A stretch of DNA of 64,000 bases from Angiostrongylus vasorum (lineage: Eukaryota; Nematoda; Chromadorea; Rhabditida; Metastrongylidae), in the NCBI GenBank assembly GCA_018806985.1, contig JADANN010000329.1, forward strand, positions 62,001-126,000, read 5' to 3'. The notes below the pieces were generated by a model. It saw only the letters and a program-made list of their open reading frames with translations, was not told where the DNA came from and ran no database searches. Numbering within the stretch: the first letter of the stretch is position 1; each line of letters opens with the position of its first letter. The position numbers and the translations under genes were made by a program. Shown piece after piece: positions 35,809 to 48,155 of this stretch.

Positions 35809-35989
35809 CGTGGATCACAGTAACATAAAATAATAACGCACAGAACATTTTAGATGTGGACCGATATTGAAAGGTCTCTTCTACATTTCTGCCATATTCA
35901 TATCTACTCAAGTTCCCCTAGTTATCATGAAACTATGGTATATTTTGAGAAAACCACCAATCCCATTACAGCAAAAATTTGGGTACGGT

Positions 35990-37570
35990 TCGTATCACGA
36001 ATGGGTCTAACACATAACGGATGGCTTGGATACTACAGTGTCCGTTTTACGTTCTGTGGCTTTAAGATCCGTTTTACCATGATTTCATAGCTAATCGGAA
36101 ACAGATCAATGTAGGAGGAGTCAGGGAAGGAAAGGCATTCTCTGAACTCGATAGTTTGCAAAGACGCTTTCGAACGAGTTCATTTTTCAGCGATACATCC
36201 TAAATTGCAACACTCAGATATTTCATTATTTCTCATATTCTCACCAGCGAAAAAGATGTCTATAAGTTGGTGAGAAATCAGTTCACTAGAGATCTTTTCA
36301 TAAGCACGGCATGTTCTCTCTCAAATTCCTATGCTAGGATTGTCTGCTTCCGTGTTATGTTCGTCTTTCGTGTCTAATTCATTAGTCGCTTGTAAAAATT
36401 CCGCCTCTATTATAGATTCATTAAAACCATTGCTGCCAGGCAAATTATCAGCAGCTGATTCCTCTAACTGCATAACAGAACGATAGCCCAGATGTTAGGG
36501 TGAACTCGATGGCGTGAACTCCTGACTCTGCTTCAAAATCTGAGCAACTTGATTCCTCTTCGCTCCAATCTTCCACTAAGAGTTATCGCATGGATATAAG
36601 GTAATAACCATCGGAAAAAGGTTCTATACCCCCTAGTATGTTTTAGATAAACAGTGGACGTCAGCAGTGCTACGAACTATTTGTAGGGAACGCTGGGAAT
36701 CCATCAAATGTGCAAATGTGGTTTACCACATTGCATGCTTGAAATCAGTCCTCAATTTTTTACTCTCATAATCTTTCGTTGTTTTGGAAAACTGGTCACA
36801 AGCACTTGTGTATAACCTAAAACTACGATTTACCAAGCCATGCTTCTACATATATCGAGAGCGTGGTTGGACCAAGCGAGACCCAATCAGAAACCATGTT
36901 TCAAATTCTGCACTTCGACTCTGATTGGTTCGATGAATGTTATCTGTTGGTCTTAAGTCATGACAATAGACATTCCAAGCTGTTGGCCTTGCAGAGGTTG
37001 GCCACATAGAGGTAGATCTGCATCTCCGCAATATGTCATATTTTATAAAAGGTACACACATGGCATCAAGGTGTACAAGTTTTACACCTGAAGGGCCGCC
37101 CGTTCATATAGGAATGTAGTCTATGCCGGTGGAAAGGTATCGAGAATGAGGTGTGATTGAAACGATGGTGATGGGATTCAGCTATGCTTTTAACCAAGGG
37201 AAACAGCTGCACAAAAATAACGAGTGTTTTTTGTAACAGAGAATGCTCCGCAGAAAAAAGCACCCGGCTTATCCGTGGGAAATTGAAAACAGTATAACTG
37301 AAAACTCAATACAAGCAGAGCATAAGAATATTTACTTCATGAACTACAACAAGAACTTCCTGCATGCAACCAGCGATGGTCAATGAACGGTCGGAAAGTA
37401 ACAGATCTATGATACATCTGTCATTCACTCGTTGACCAAGATTATGTGCATGTAATCGCCATAGATTTCCCATGGATCTAGAAGAACACATAACGACTAC
37501 GTGGAAGACGGGTCATCTGGGTAAACTATTAGAAAGAAGAACCGTAAGAACTTTTGGAAAGAAGGAATTG
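35990..37570. other. Gap without recognised features
   Basis: This lies downstream of the minus-strand gene ending at 37576 and may hold its 3' UTR. No repeats of the families above are present. Confidence 0.4.
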
Positions 37571-37575
37571 AACAC

Positions 37576-38610
37576 TTATTGGTTCACTAGACCACAAGAT
37601 GGTACATCGTCCTCCGCTTCTTCACTTTCTTCATAACCATTCTCAAGTGCCAGTTGATCGAAGGCGACTCTCAACTCTAGTCGCTGAAGCTGAAATCTAC
37701 GAAAATGGAAATAACGCTTATAAACAAGAAAGAACGAATCTATGAAATCGAAAAGTACAGTAACACATGTTACTTACTGTAATCTCAGCAGATTTTTCCT
37801 TGTAATCGATGAGTGCCTTCAGTTTGCTATACCCGCTTGCAAAAGCACGAGACTTGCTCCTTGGCACTGCATGGTCTGGACGGAAATGCATTACTGCGAG
37901 TTGACGGATGGCTATCAAAACCGTCAAGATGTAGACGGTCAGGAGGGAGCAGAAATGTTAGTTACAATAGACACTTTATGTAAAGCTAGCGAATAGAAAA
38001 AATATTTGTCGTTCATGCCGAACTGAAATGAGATTCGGTTCTCAAAAATCTCACTGATACACTAACGACAATGTTAACTATTCATTTACTGCATACTACA
38101 AGTAGTACCATTGTAGTAGGCAGAAACAGAAAGTTAACATTGTGATTTTGACTACAGCCTCAGCTTAACTGGGTTCAATTCAATTCCGATTTGTGCTCCA
38201 CAGATCAATGTCGTCGGAGGATGATTGCTGATAGCACTTATAAAACATGACTAAAAAAAAAGGGTAAACAAAGGACCCACATGGTGAGGTGGTGTACTCG
38301 TTAGCCCAGGGAAAGGGTAATAGCGCGTTCGTTCTCCACCGCAGACACCTGCGGTCCGGAGTTTCGCAAATATCTGCTTCATTATGGTTGTACTTCACCA
38401 ATGAAAATGACGCAGCTTAACCTAAAATCAGGAACTAACTACTATCTGCACTTCCCTGCAAAGCAAACACCGAAATTAATTTAAGGATTAAGCTTTACCT
38501 ATGGCCTATGTGTTTAAGTTCGCGAACCGTTTCTATATGGAAGAGGTCGTTTGCCGTAAAGGAAACACTGCGCAGTGGTTGTGATGTTTCCACCTGATGC
38601 ACTGTTGGCG
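37576..38610 (-). CDS. C-terminal exons of an unrecognised protein-coding gene
   Basis: On the minus strand, two exons join in phase. The exon 37911-37778 encodes IRQLAVMHFRPDHAVPRSKS and onward to KEKSAEIT, with a perfect GTAAGT donor. The last exon, 37689-37576, follows a TTTCAG acceptor and encodes LQRLELRVAFDQLALENG, then an acidic run (EESEEAEDD), then VPSCGLVNQ and a TAA stop. A third, upstream candidate exon at 38610-38499 is open in one frame only (PTVHQVETSQPLRSVSF, then NDLFHIETVRELKHIGHR) and has an ATAG acceptor and a GTAAAG donor. Its phase does not fit the next exon, so a small exon is missing or it belongs elsewhere. The composition is that of a charged, soluble, partly helical protein. 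I do not recognise the family. Upstream exons may lie beyond 41 kb, but SINE and LINE copies fill the interval. Confidence 0.5.
38087..38402. repeat. SINE-B copy with an inverted tail piece
   Basis: The plus-sense copy 38262-38402 has ACATGGTGAGGTGGTGTACT, the AGCGCGTTCGTTCTCC box and GTCCGGAGTTTCGC. A tail piece near 38087-38125 includes TACTACAAGTAGTACCATTG in opposed halves. Confidence 0.5.
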
Positions 38611-38667
38611 CTATAAGATAGTTTAACAACTAAAACGTCGAAAATATCACGACGAATCCCTTAAACT

Positions 38668-39060
38668 AAGTATACCTGGATACTTGGAGGGCCCGTCCTC
38701 ACCGACCGTGCGGGTACCAGAACAACCTCCATTTTTCCGGAGTTTTACTGGCTAAGCCATGGTGATTCCCTGAAGTCCCGAGGTCACCTTGGCCAAATTC
38801 TGCCCCCAAGTCGTCGCCACCATAGACACTCGCCGCCCTTGTACATCAGAGGGGAAAATTTGCCACCATGCGACTAGTTTGATATTAGAGCCGTGGTGGA
38901 TGCTGGTACTGATTTACTCTTAGCTGGGCTTCGTGAAGACAACGCTGAACTTCTTCTCAGCTTTGGACACCCTGCTGGATTAATCCCCCGCTGTACATCG
39001 CAGCACGACACCCTGGAACATCTCCCAACCAAGACGGGGCGGTAAACCGTTGGGCGGCAA
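38668..39060 (+). repeat. SINE-C copy
   Basis: Full length, from ACCTGGATACTTGGAGGGCC to GGGGCGGTAAACCGTTGGG. LINE-B with the shared tail starts 170 bases later. Confidence 0.6.
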
Positions 39061-39227
39061 AATAAATATAACAAAAGTCAAATAAGAAAACCACTAACCT
39101 TTTTACTCTGGCCAGTGACGGGATCTGGAGCACGTTAAATGACGTCAGATGTCGCACTAGAAATAGAAAAAACATAGAAATTGTAGAAAGATGTACACAG
39201 CAACCAGCTTTAACTAGTAACGGAAAT

Positions 39228-41060
39228 ATTTACACACTTACTTGGATACTTGAATGGTCCATCTTCACGAGTTGTGCAGAACCCAGTATATTTGCCATTC
39301 GTTTCTTTCCCTCGCAAACATAGTCCATGGTGGTGGTCTTGCTCGAGCATGGTGGCGCGTGTAAGTCTCATACCGTGATCTGTAAAACAACTGCAGCTGC
39401 GGGTACAGCAGACTAACTTTGTTGACGTACACACCCGCCCAACGTGTAGGTGGCCGTCCTAGGGGGGCGTTCGCGTTCACGTGGAGTCCACTCTACAGTT
39501 CTTTCCGTCCATCTGTCTTTGTTCTTTTCATTACATAACTTCCGCATCTATGTTTCGCTATGGTGTGTGTTCTCCTGGATCTCCAAGATGTGACAGATTT
39601 CGAAAATTAGAGCCTCATATTCCGGCTCAATATTGAGAGTGCCGGTTATATTTCAGAAGACATCGTTCAAAAGCTCTCTGAGTAGTGCAGAGTATTCTTC
39701 ACGTTGCTGAAGTATCAGCCCACGTCCCTTCAGCATAACACAGCGCTGGGAGGGCCGTAGAATTGAAAAGATGAACGCGGATTTTTGGGTCCTTCAGTTC
39801 GTCGGTGGCGTCTTTGAGAGGCACGAATGCAGCCCAAGCTGCTCTCCTTCTTCTCTCTAGTTCCTCCTCATGTTATTTTCCACGTTCATTGGTCTTCCAA
39901 GGTATACGTACGATGTGGTCTCTACAATCAGAGAGCCATCCAGTTCAATTTTTTCGCTTTAACACCATGGGTTTTCATGAACTAGGTCTTCTTCCGATTT
40001 ATGCGCAGTTCGATTTTTTCCCTCTTCGTTGAGCTCGCTGATCATCGTCTCTGCTTCGCTAGTACTTTTTGAGAACACAACGACGTCGTCGGCAAAACGA
40101 AGGTTTGATAGGAATATTCCATCAATACGAACACCTTTCTCATCCCGATCGAGTGACTTCATTATCCACTGCGGTGCGGCACTGCACAGCTTTGGTGATA
40201 TTGTGTCGCCTTGTCGAACCCCTTTTCCTACTGGTATGGTAAGACGTTGCTGGAAAAGCTGTATTTTCGTAGTGCAGTTCTGATAACAGTCAGACAGAGT
40301 TCTTGTGTAGGATGGATCCACTCCTTGGCCCACAAGCGCTGATAGGATTGCATTCGTTTCGACGCTGTCAAACGCTTTTTCATAGTCGACAAAGGTTAGG
40401 ACTAGAAGCAGGTGGTGTTCCCGATAAATTTCGGTGACACTGGACACAGTCTGGGTGTGGTGCATGCAACAAAATCCTTGACGAAATCCTGCTTGCTCGA
40501 CTGATTTTGCCTCATCCAATGTCCCTTATATGTGCGACAGGATAATCTTCGAGAAGAGCTTTAGAGTACTCAAGAAGCATGTCGGACGATAGTTAACGTC
40601 CTCCACTGGCCTGGAATTTTTTCCTTTTGAAGGTAGGCGGTCATATGCTTTGCGAGAAGTACTTGTAAATTGTGGCTCCCAGCTCTAAGGAAGTCTCCTT
40701 CGCTTTTCGAGCAACTCCTTAGTAGTAGTGGACACTCTACCCGATCTTCCTGCTTGAAGAACTGATGCGAGTTCGGCACAGGTTTTCTGTACTTCGACAA
40801 GCATCTCGTAGTTTTCGCTTAGGTATTCTTTAATCTGCCAGTCACGTTGGGAGAGGGATTCGTTCAGATGTCCTCGTCATATACAGCTAGACTTTTTCCT
40901 CGTGGTCGATGACATGAATTCTTCTCCAACTTACGGGCAAATCGAATCTAAGCGCGAAGGAGGTGATCGGAAGCACTACAGAATGACGGGACCACCTATC
41001 TATCAAGCAGGCGCCATCTTCTGTTTGCCAGAATGTGGTCGACCTCCAACATTTACACAT
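39228..41060 (-). mobile_element. LINE-B (RTE-like) copy with long RT frame
   Basis: The frame 40519-39959 (186 codons) shows EQAGFRQGFCCMHHTQTVSS, LTFVDYEKAFDSVE (motif A), GKGVRQGDTISPKL (motif B) and LRFADDVVVFS (motif C, FADD). Upstream 40800-40570 gives ECPLLLRSCSKSEGDFLRAG, and 41060-40810 gives the linker after the endonuclease. The 3' end near 39480-39240 gives RPPTRWAGV and MFARERNEWQIYWVLH. The 3' tail is shared with SINE-C. It is dead through stops and slips outside the RT frame. Confidence 0.85.
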
Positions 41061-41061
41061 C

Positions 41062-42240
41062 TAAAGCAATTGGATTAAGTCTAACCATAACGGTATATAA
41101 GGCATAATAAACGTACATTAACTAGACACTAGAAGAATAAAACAAGTCGTAAAGGTAACGACAACAGAGCCAACTGCTATGATTTTGTTAAGACCTCAAG
41201 CACGATAATTTTCTAGTCAATAGAGAGAAATGTTGAGAATTCTGGAAAAAACCAGCACCGTGCATTATACATGATATTAAAAAACTGCACAGTCCAATAT
41301 GTGAGGCATAGAAACTACAATTTTCAACTAGCAGTCTAATGGCTACATCATTTGGTTGATATGAGTCGAGTCGCTGATAGCTCACAGAATGTGTGAATAT
41401 CGTACCACTCAAGAAATTGTGAAATAAACTCAACCCAACTTACGGAATAAAGTACTCTATGGTTACAGTAACATGGTGGACGTCGACAATTGTAATGCAT
41501 CGTACGCAGTATGCACATATGCACACTCAAGCAATACGGCAAACTTTCTTCAGTGAACCTCACGTTATTGATAAGTTAACTCAGATTTCTTACCAAATAC
41601 TTGTTCAGCTGACGTCTCGGAGCCTTCGCCTTCCGCAGAGCTGATGATCTCAGTAAGTAGTATCAAGTGTAAATTTCCACGTTTATTAGTGGAAAGCAAT
41701 GGCGTACCAGTGAAAAATCAGCGTTGTTGCTCGTGCCCATTGAACCAGTGGGCCATTTGGCCATTGGGTTATTGAGCTATTGGGACATTGGGCCAGCTAA
41801 ACTAGGCGCCACGTGTCGCGAATATGTGTTAAGACAGAACGGTTAATGATTTGGTACAAAGTACAACAACCGTTCAGCGCAAAGATCGCGCTGTTTCACG
41901 TATCTCCTTGTTTGCTACCGTCATGTGATATCGATCAGCTCAGTTTATACTCTTATCGCATTATACCAGTATAAATTTGCTATTGCACAGAATTTTTCCT
42001 GTTAAATTTGTTAGCTAATGTATTTATCAACGCAAATCAATCGATATTAGGAGGTTAGAATCGATTCTCTATTGATCTTTGATTGAGATTTTTTTCCAAA
42101 AGAACAAGCGAAATCGACTAGCGGATGAGCGGCTCGTTTGTTTTGCTTCAGATTGCTTACTTCTTTGTGAATTTGTTCATTAGTGTAAAACAGTTGGAGT
42201 AAGTGAAACATAGTATTGTGATAATATGGTGTTGAGTAGA
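41062..42240. other. Gap with a possible minus-strand exon
   Basis: At 41640-41594 the minus strand reads SAEGEGSETSAEQVF before a GTAAGA donor, and at about 41560-41450 there is a frame with a GTAAGT donor. Either could be an upstream exon of the 37.6 kb gene. The evidence is weak. Confidence 0.2.
41733..41800. repeat. Short tandem array of ATTGGGC-like units
   Basis: CCATTGAACC, CCATTTGG, CCATTGGG, TTATTGAG, CTATTGGG and ACATTGGG follow each other in 8-10 base steps. Confidence 0.55.
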
Positions 42241-42242
42241 TC

Positions 42243-42520
42243 TTACTTACTTGAATACTTGGATGGCCCGTCTTCACTGGTTGTGTGGGCCCCGGCATAA
42301 CTCCCCACTTTTTCGGAGTTTCGCTGGTTTAACCACTGTGGTTTTCTAGAGTCCCGAGGTCAGCCTGGCCTTCGTCTGCGCCAGGTCGTCACCACCACAG
42401 GCAGTCGCCGCACTTGTAGATCAGAGAGAGATTTGCCACCATGCTGCTTCTTTCATACTAGGACGGTGGTGGATCCTGGTACTGGTTTACTCCTAGCTGG
42501 GCTCTCTGATGGAAACACCG
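42243..42520 (+). repeat. SINE-C, truncated copy
   Basis: It runs from TTACTTACTTGAATACTTGG to GATGGAAACACCG and lacks the last 100 bases. Confidence 0.6.
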
Positions 42521-42983
42521 TACCAATGTATTCCCGTCGTCTTCTTAGACTTTAGATAGCCGTTATTCTGAGAATCCTCCACTTACTTTTCACTAAATCG
42601 TGACTACTCAATGTTAGTTTTTCTTTGTTTATTGTTGCTACCGCAAAATTACTCTTTCCTTGATTTCATGAATCTCCAAAGGAATCGGTTGCAGTTTTTG
42701 GAGTACCACGGAATTTTTACAGTTGTGTGTATACTTTTCCTGTTGCAAACTTTCGAATCAGAACATTAACTAAGCTATAGATGGCCACTAGGGCCATATG
42801 GTGTCATTCTGGCCGATTTTTGCTAAGCCTCTAACAGCTGAGGTGAACCGAACTACATTATTGATGTGACTGACTGACCTGCAAAGCTAAAATCGCTAAT
42901 TTCTGTCAAAGCTAGATCGTTTTCTTTTAATTCACTACTGTACTGATTGATTAATGCTTGTGCGTGTTCCTCAGTTGCAACCT

Positions 42984-43363
42984 TACTTACTTACTTGAAA
43001 CTTGAACGGCCCGTCCTCACTAGTTGTGCGGGCCCCCCAGCATAATCTCGATCTTTTCGAAGTTTTGCTGGTCTAACCATTGTGTTTCCCTGGAGTCCTG
43101 AGGTCAGCTTGACCCACATATAGTCGTCACCCTTGTGGATCAAACGGAGATTTGTCACCATGCGACTAGTTTGATGCCAGGACGGTGGTGGATCGTGGTA
43201 GTGGTTAACTTTTAGTTGAGCTTCCTGGTGGAAACGCCGGGCTGTTTCTCAGCTTGCGAGACCCCGTCGAGGGGACGAATCTCCCCACTGTACATCGCAG
43301 TCCTACACCCTGGGAACACCTCCCATCCACGATGAGGCGGTAAACCGTTGGGGGGAATTGCAA
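42984..43363 (+). repeat. SINE-C, reference copy (about 380 bp)
   Basis: The order on this strand is ACTTGAAACTTGAACGGCCC and CACTAGTTGTGCGGGCCCCC, then TCCCTGGAGTCCTGAGGTCA, TTTGTCACCATGCGAC, GGACGGTGGTGGATCG and GGCGGTAAACCGTTGGG. The first 50 bases equal the 3' end of LINE-B (39.23 kb, reversed sense), so the element's own 3' end is at 42984 and it is transcribed leftwards if active. Its 5' end shows no clear tRNA boxes. Confidence 0.6.
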
Positions 43364-43504
43364 CCTTGTTAAATATGAATTCATTAATTTGGTTTTGAAA
43401 TTCTTTGCTTTTAGAATTGCAGCATAACTATCTTCTTTTCGATCTCAATCTATGAAATTCTTTTATTTACAGTCAGTAAAACAATTTTGTCTTTCCTTAA
43501 CTTT

Positions 43505-43898
43505 ATAAATCCTCCCAACGGTTTACCACTTCATTGTGACTAGGAGATGTTCCTGGGTGTTGGGCTGCGATCTACAGCGGAGTGTTCATCCTCCCAGCAT
43601 GCCCTCCAAAGCTGAGAAAGAGTGCGGGGTTTCCAGTTGGAAGACCAGGTAGGAGTGAACCAGTACCAGGATTCACCACTGTCCTGATATCATACAGTTG
43701 CATGACGGTAAGTCTCCCTCTGATCCACGAGAGCTGCGACTGCGTGTGGTGGTGATGACCTGGGGTAGACTTTGGCTAGGCTGGCATCGGGACTCCAAGG
43801 AACCACAATAGCTAAACCATCAAAGCACCGAAAAAATGGAAATTATGCTCGTCTGCAGAACCAGTGAAGACGGGCCATCCTCTTAACCAAGTAAGCAA
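43505..43898 (-). repeat. SINE-C, inverted partner upstream of VLCAD
   Basis: This opposes the copy at 42984-43363 with about 140 bases between. It begins AACGGTTTACCACTTCATTG and ends CCAGTGAAGACGGGCC. It stops 290 bases before the VLCAD start. Confidence 0.6.
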
Positions 43899-44176
43899 GC
43901 GAATTGTTTTATGATTTGGTTAAAAGTGTGAAGTGTAATTTCTTCATAGTTTCTACCTTGGTATCTATGTTTTTAAGAGTTTTCCGTATATTTGCCGTTG
44001 TTCTCAATTTCTTCATAGAACAATCTGGCTTTTCACTACCACCAGTTTTTTGGGATGCATTTGATTTCACTGCGATTGATTTTATCAGTAGCAAACCGAA
44101 TTTTTTTGTCGTTATCAAATGGTTTCCCTTTTTTCATCCTAATTTCATCTTTTTGTTCTCATCATGTTCAAACTGG

Positions 44177-44186
44177 GACAGTTCAG
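44177..44186 (+). other. Probable trans-splice acceptor abutting the VLCAD start codon
   Basis: GGACAGTTCAG ends exactly where the ATG at 44187 begins. The exon 1 frame has the right phase (two bases left over) to join exon 2 at 48200. A spliced leader placed directly on the ATG is common in nematodes. No in-frame upstream start is needed. Confidence 0.5.
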
Positions 44187-47100
44187 ATGCTCTCAGTGTT
44201 CGGCAAGCATTCCATCAGGCCTGTGGCAAAAACATTAAGGTATGGATTCAATTTTCAGCGTTTTAAACGTTTATTCATTTTTCGTGGATGGGTAGCGCTC
44301 TTGGTAGAAGTGCTCTGCATATAATGGCTGGTTCAATCCCATAGTATGAATTATAAAGTCAGCTTGCCATCAGTCAACTCAAGGAATCTGAGTGGTCCAA
44401 CTCTGTATGCTTTTACTTCTGTATATGTATACTTCTGTATATGTCGGCGTTGATCAATCCCCTGAGGGATGCGCCATGCCTTCTACTTCATTAAGCATCG
44501 TTTGGAGGTAGCTGAATGCATATCTGGCCTTTACAATGGCTCGCGGTGGCCTACCGATGTATAGAGCCAGTGCTGCTATCTTCCCAAACAAGTCTGGTAC
44601 CAATTTGCCGACCCCGGAGGGATGGAAAGCATGGTGGGCCATGGGCACGGGGTCGACTCCATGTGTGTGTCGCAGTGGCGCCTCCAACCACTGCGCCACA
44701 CGCGCTCCTTTCCTTCTGTACGTGTCCAATTATTAAAAGCTCTCATTAGAGGGTGATTGAATGCATATCTGGCCTTTACAATGACTGGTGGTGGTCTACC
44801 GATGTATCGAGTCAGTACCGCTAACCCCGAGACAAGTCTAGTACCAATTTGCCGACCTTGTAGGGATGGAAGGCTTGGTGAGTCAGGGACGCGAGGATCG
44901 ATCCCATGTGTATTGGCAGGATGCCTGTGACCACCGCACTACACTCGCTTCTCCAATTATTAGCCTCGAAAAAAACATCCAAAATTTGAGTTTTTACTTC
45001 ATTTAAGAAAGAAGTGGTCATTTACCCAATGAATGAGGAAAATAGTGTCCTCATCCATCTGCTTCACCACATTGCTAAGTCGTTCGGAACTGGTTTGCTG
45101 TGCCATCATTAATTATTTGATCAGTCTGACGTCTACGCAAGGCATTAAACTGTTCACGAGAGCGGCAGGGAAGTTGATGCCTAACTTCTTGAAGAATCTG
45201 TTTGCTTCCAGTCGTTTACAAACTTTGTCACGGAATGATCATTAGCAACAAATACTTTGTTTGATTATTAGTTCTTAACGCTCGGTATGGACGATATAGG
45301 ATTCATAAATCTCTGGCCCAGTGGACAATATGTACACTATGATGTCCATCTTCAGTTCATGGGGTTCTTGAACATTTTTTACCATGGCATTGACATTATG
45401 TTCATTGCATAGCTAATGGAATGCAGATAAAAAAAATAGGGATGAGACCAGAAGAACTATTTCCTTAATTAATGATTTACAAAAGAAACTTTTTTAGAAA
45501 TGTTCACTGACCGGTGATTTGACTGATGATTAACTATTATTTCAGTTTTGTCATTACGGTTATTGTATTGAACATACGGATATGAAAACAAAAAACACCG
45601 AAATAGACCTAACATCACCATATCACCTGTTTTTCCAGTTGGTCGTTGGGTGACTTGAGCAGGCGCCAGTAAATCATCCATTTCTTCCTTTCGCGTTCAA
45701 AAGAAGCCCAATGGGCTCTTCTCGATCTAGGAACTCACTGGGCATCACATCTTTCTTCTAGGGTTTTCGTGATTAACCCTGGCCATAGGATCGGTGGTCT
45801 TTCTGCTGTGCGTTGGACATCCCAAGGAATCAAGTGGCCAATGGGTTTATCTATCGGTTGTCAATCATACTCATTACGTGTTGGTCTTACCTTATTTTCG
45901 ACAATTTGGCGTATTGAAGGGCGTCTTTGATTTTCGATCATTGACGTAGGTCGGGGGTTTCGGGTACCTTCCCTTGCGTGCGTAGTGCACGATACTCCTA
46001 GCATCGTCCTTTCGCCAGTGCGTTCCATAACGCTGGGTGATCTTTCATCCTGCTTACGTAGCAACCAAATTTCTAACGCATACATTAAAGCAGAAAGAAT
46101 GGTGGAGTCAAAAAGGTGGGCACCGAGTTAGGGTGATCTTTATTCTCTTCACCACGTCTCCGATACCCTTGAAGGTTCCCCAAGCCGCTCGAATCCAACT
46201 GCTCAACTCCAGAGCTGAGTCGCGGAACGGGATATGCGAAACCATTCCGTTCTTCATGAACATCGTTTTTGTGAGACTTAGTCGAAGGCCATTCTTTAAA
46301 CAAGCGTGTTATCAAAATGGACTAGCTTCCGTTTCGTCTGGCTAATGTTTGCTGTTATAAAAAGGATGTCATCGGCAATGCAAAGACGATGTAACTGCAG
46401 ACCATCAAATCTCACTTACATACTGTCCCATTCTATCGCTCGTATGACGTTTTGGAAGATGGCAATAAATAATTTTGGCGAGATGGTATAATCTTGTCGA
46501 AGCCCTTATTTCAAATCGAACGCTGCCGTATGGGGAGCTGTTCTAGGGTCAAGAGAATGAGGCCCACTTATTTTACTGTGTTTAGCGTTTGATACCCAGG
46601 TATATCTTGCTGAGCTCTGAACGTGGTGACTGGATATACTCACGGGTAGATTGCCAGTCTTTCTGAGAGTAGAGAAGATTATTTGTTGGAGGCCACTTCT
46701 GACCACCTCGGATTTACTTCCGAATGACTTGATTGTAGATTTCTGAACGAATTGGTTCGTAGGTAACGAAGACATACGCACGCCCACATGCGCGATTATC
46801 TCTTCATAATCACGTAACTGTGTGTCAAATCGGCGCAGCAGAAACATGAACTCCATTCCCTCTATCCATCTACGTCTCACGGAAACATAAGGTTGATTTC
46901 GGTCCATGATTAACCTCCTATCCTACAACAGCGGACGCGCCATATTGCTTCTTGGTCAACCGACATGAAATTCCTTTATGAGGGAGACTCGAAATGGGAT
47001 GCGAAATACTGCCAAATGCTGATTGAAATGTATTTACGTAATGGAATATAGTAACACATGGTAAGTAGTAGCATACGTGTCATTCATAGCCATAGAACAA

Positions 47101-48108
47101 TGGAGCAAACTGTAATAAAATGCTGTCATGCTCACGACCACTAAAACCCTCGAGTTATTAAAAATTATTCTTTGTCGTCAAGAAACCAGAAAGTCGGCAG
47201 CAGCCGAATAATTGCTCGTTTTCCGTTGTGCCAGCCAAGACGAACGCTGCGAGTTCGTTATTTGTTATGCTAACACAAGGTGTTTACTATTATTATCATT
47301 ACATGAGCCGGCATCGCATCTACTGTGGATCCCAACACTTCTTGAATTCAATTCGTTTTCCTCGCAGTCATCGTCTGCAGTGGTCTTCGAACATTTCGCA
47401 TGCTGTTTCGGCTGCTGGATGAGGATTTCGTCTTCTCTATGTATGTCGTAGAATGCTGGTCGAGTCGAGTCAACTCTTCTTGCAATGTTGGAGATAGCTC
47501 AGCTAGGGCATTCTGGCATGGATTGGATGAGAGCGTTGGGGGAAAGTGTCGAATACCAGCACCTCCATTCCTAATTGACTACATCATTAAGCACTCCGCT
47601 TCCACACTCCTACGCAAGGTTTTTATAGAACTTTATTCGCTGTCGTTTGTAAGTTTGCAAAATATTCAAGGAAAGACTCTGGCAAATAGGATTTGGAGAA
47701 GGGTTCTCTGCTGTTGATCATGTCTACATGGCGTCATGAGAGTATACTAGCCCTCTGTGATTGCTTTGAGTTGAGAAAACATGCAATTCTGTTTAGTTAA
47801 AAGCTGTGAAGGAAGTCTTTGGTTATTAAGTTGCCATACCGGCTTCTTGATCACATTACAACTTCATACCAAGAATTTCACGTTCTAAGGCGAGATCATT
47901 ATTGATGTAAAAGGAGATGCTTCCACCTTGTTAAAAATTATTCTACGTTATCTTAAAAACCGATTTTTGGTTTAAATGTCTCAGACAAAATCCTCAGTTA
48001 GTTATACGCAAACCTGAAGACCTCTATAGATTTTGGATGCATAAAAGCGAGCCAGGTGAAAAAACTGCGAGGGTTGTGCAGCAAGGAAGCACGAGTCATG
48101 AAAAATCT

Positions 48109-48155
<47 letters not shown>

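Noticed and set aside
43909..44118. Lysine-rich minus-strand frame upstream of VLCAD
   Set aside because: Two frames look equally coding, both are broken by stops, and no splice sites join them.
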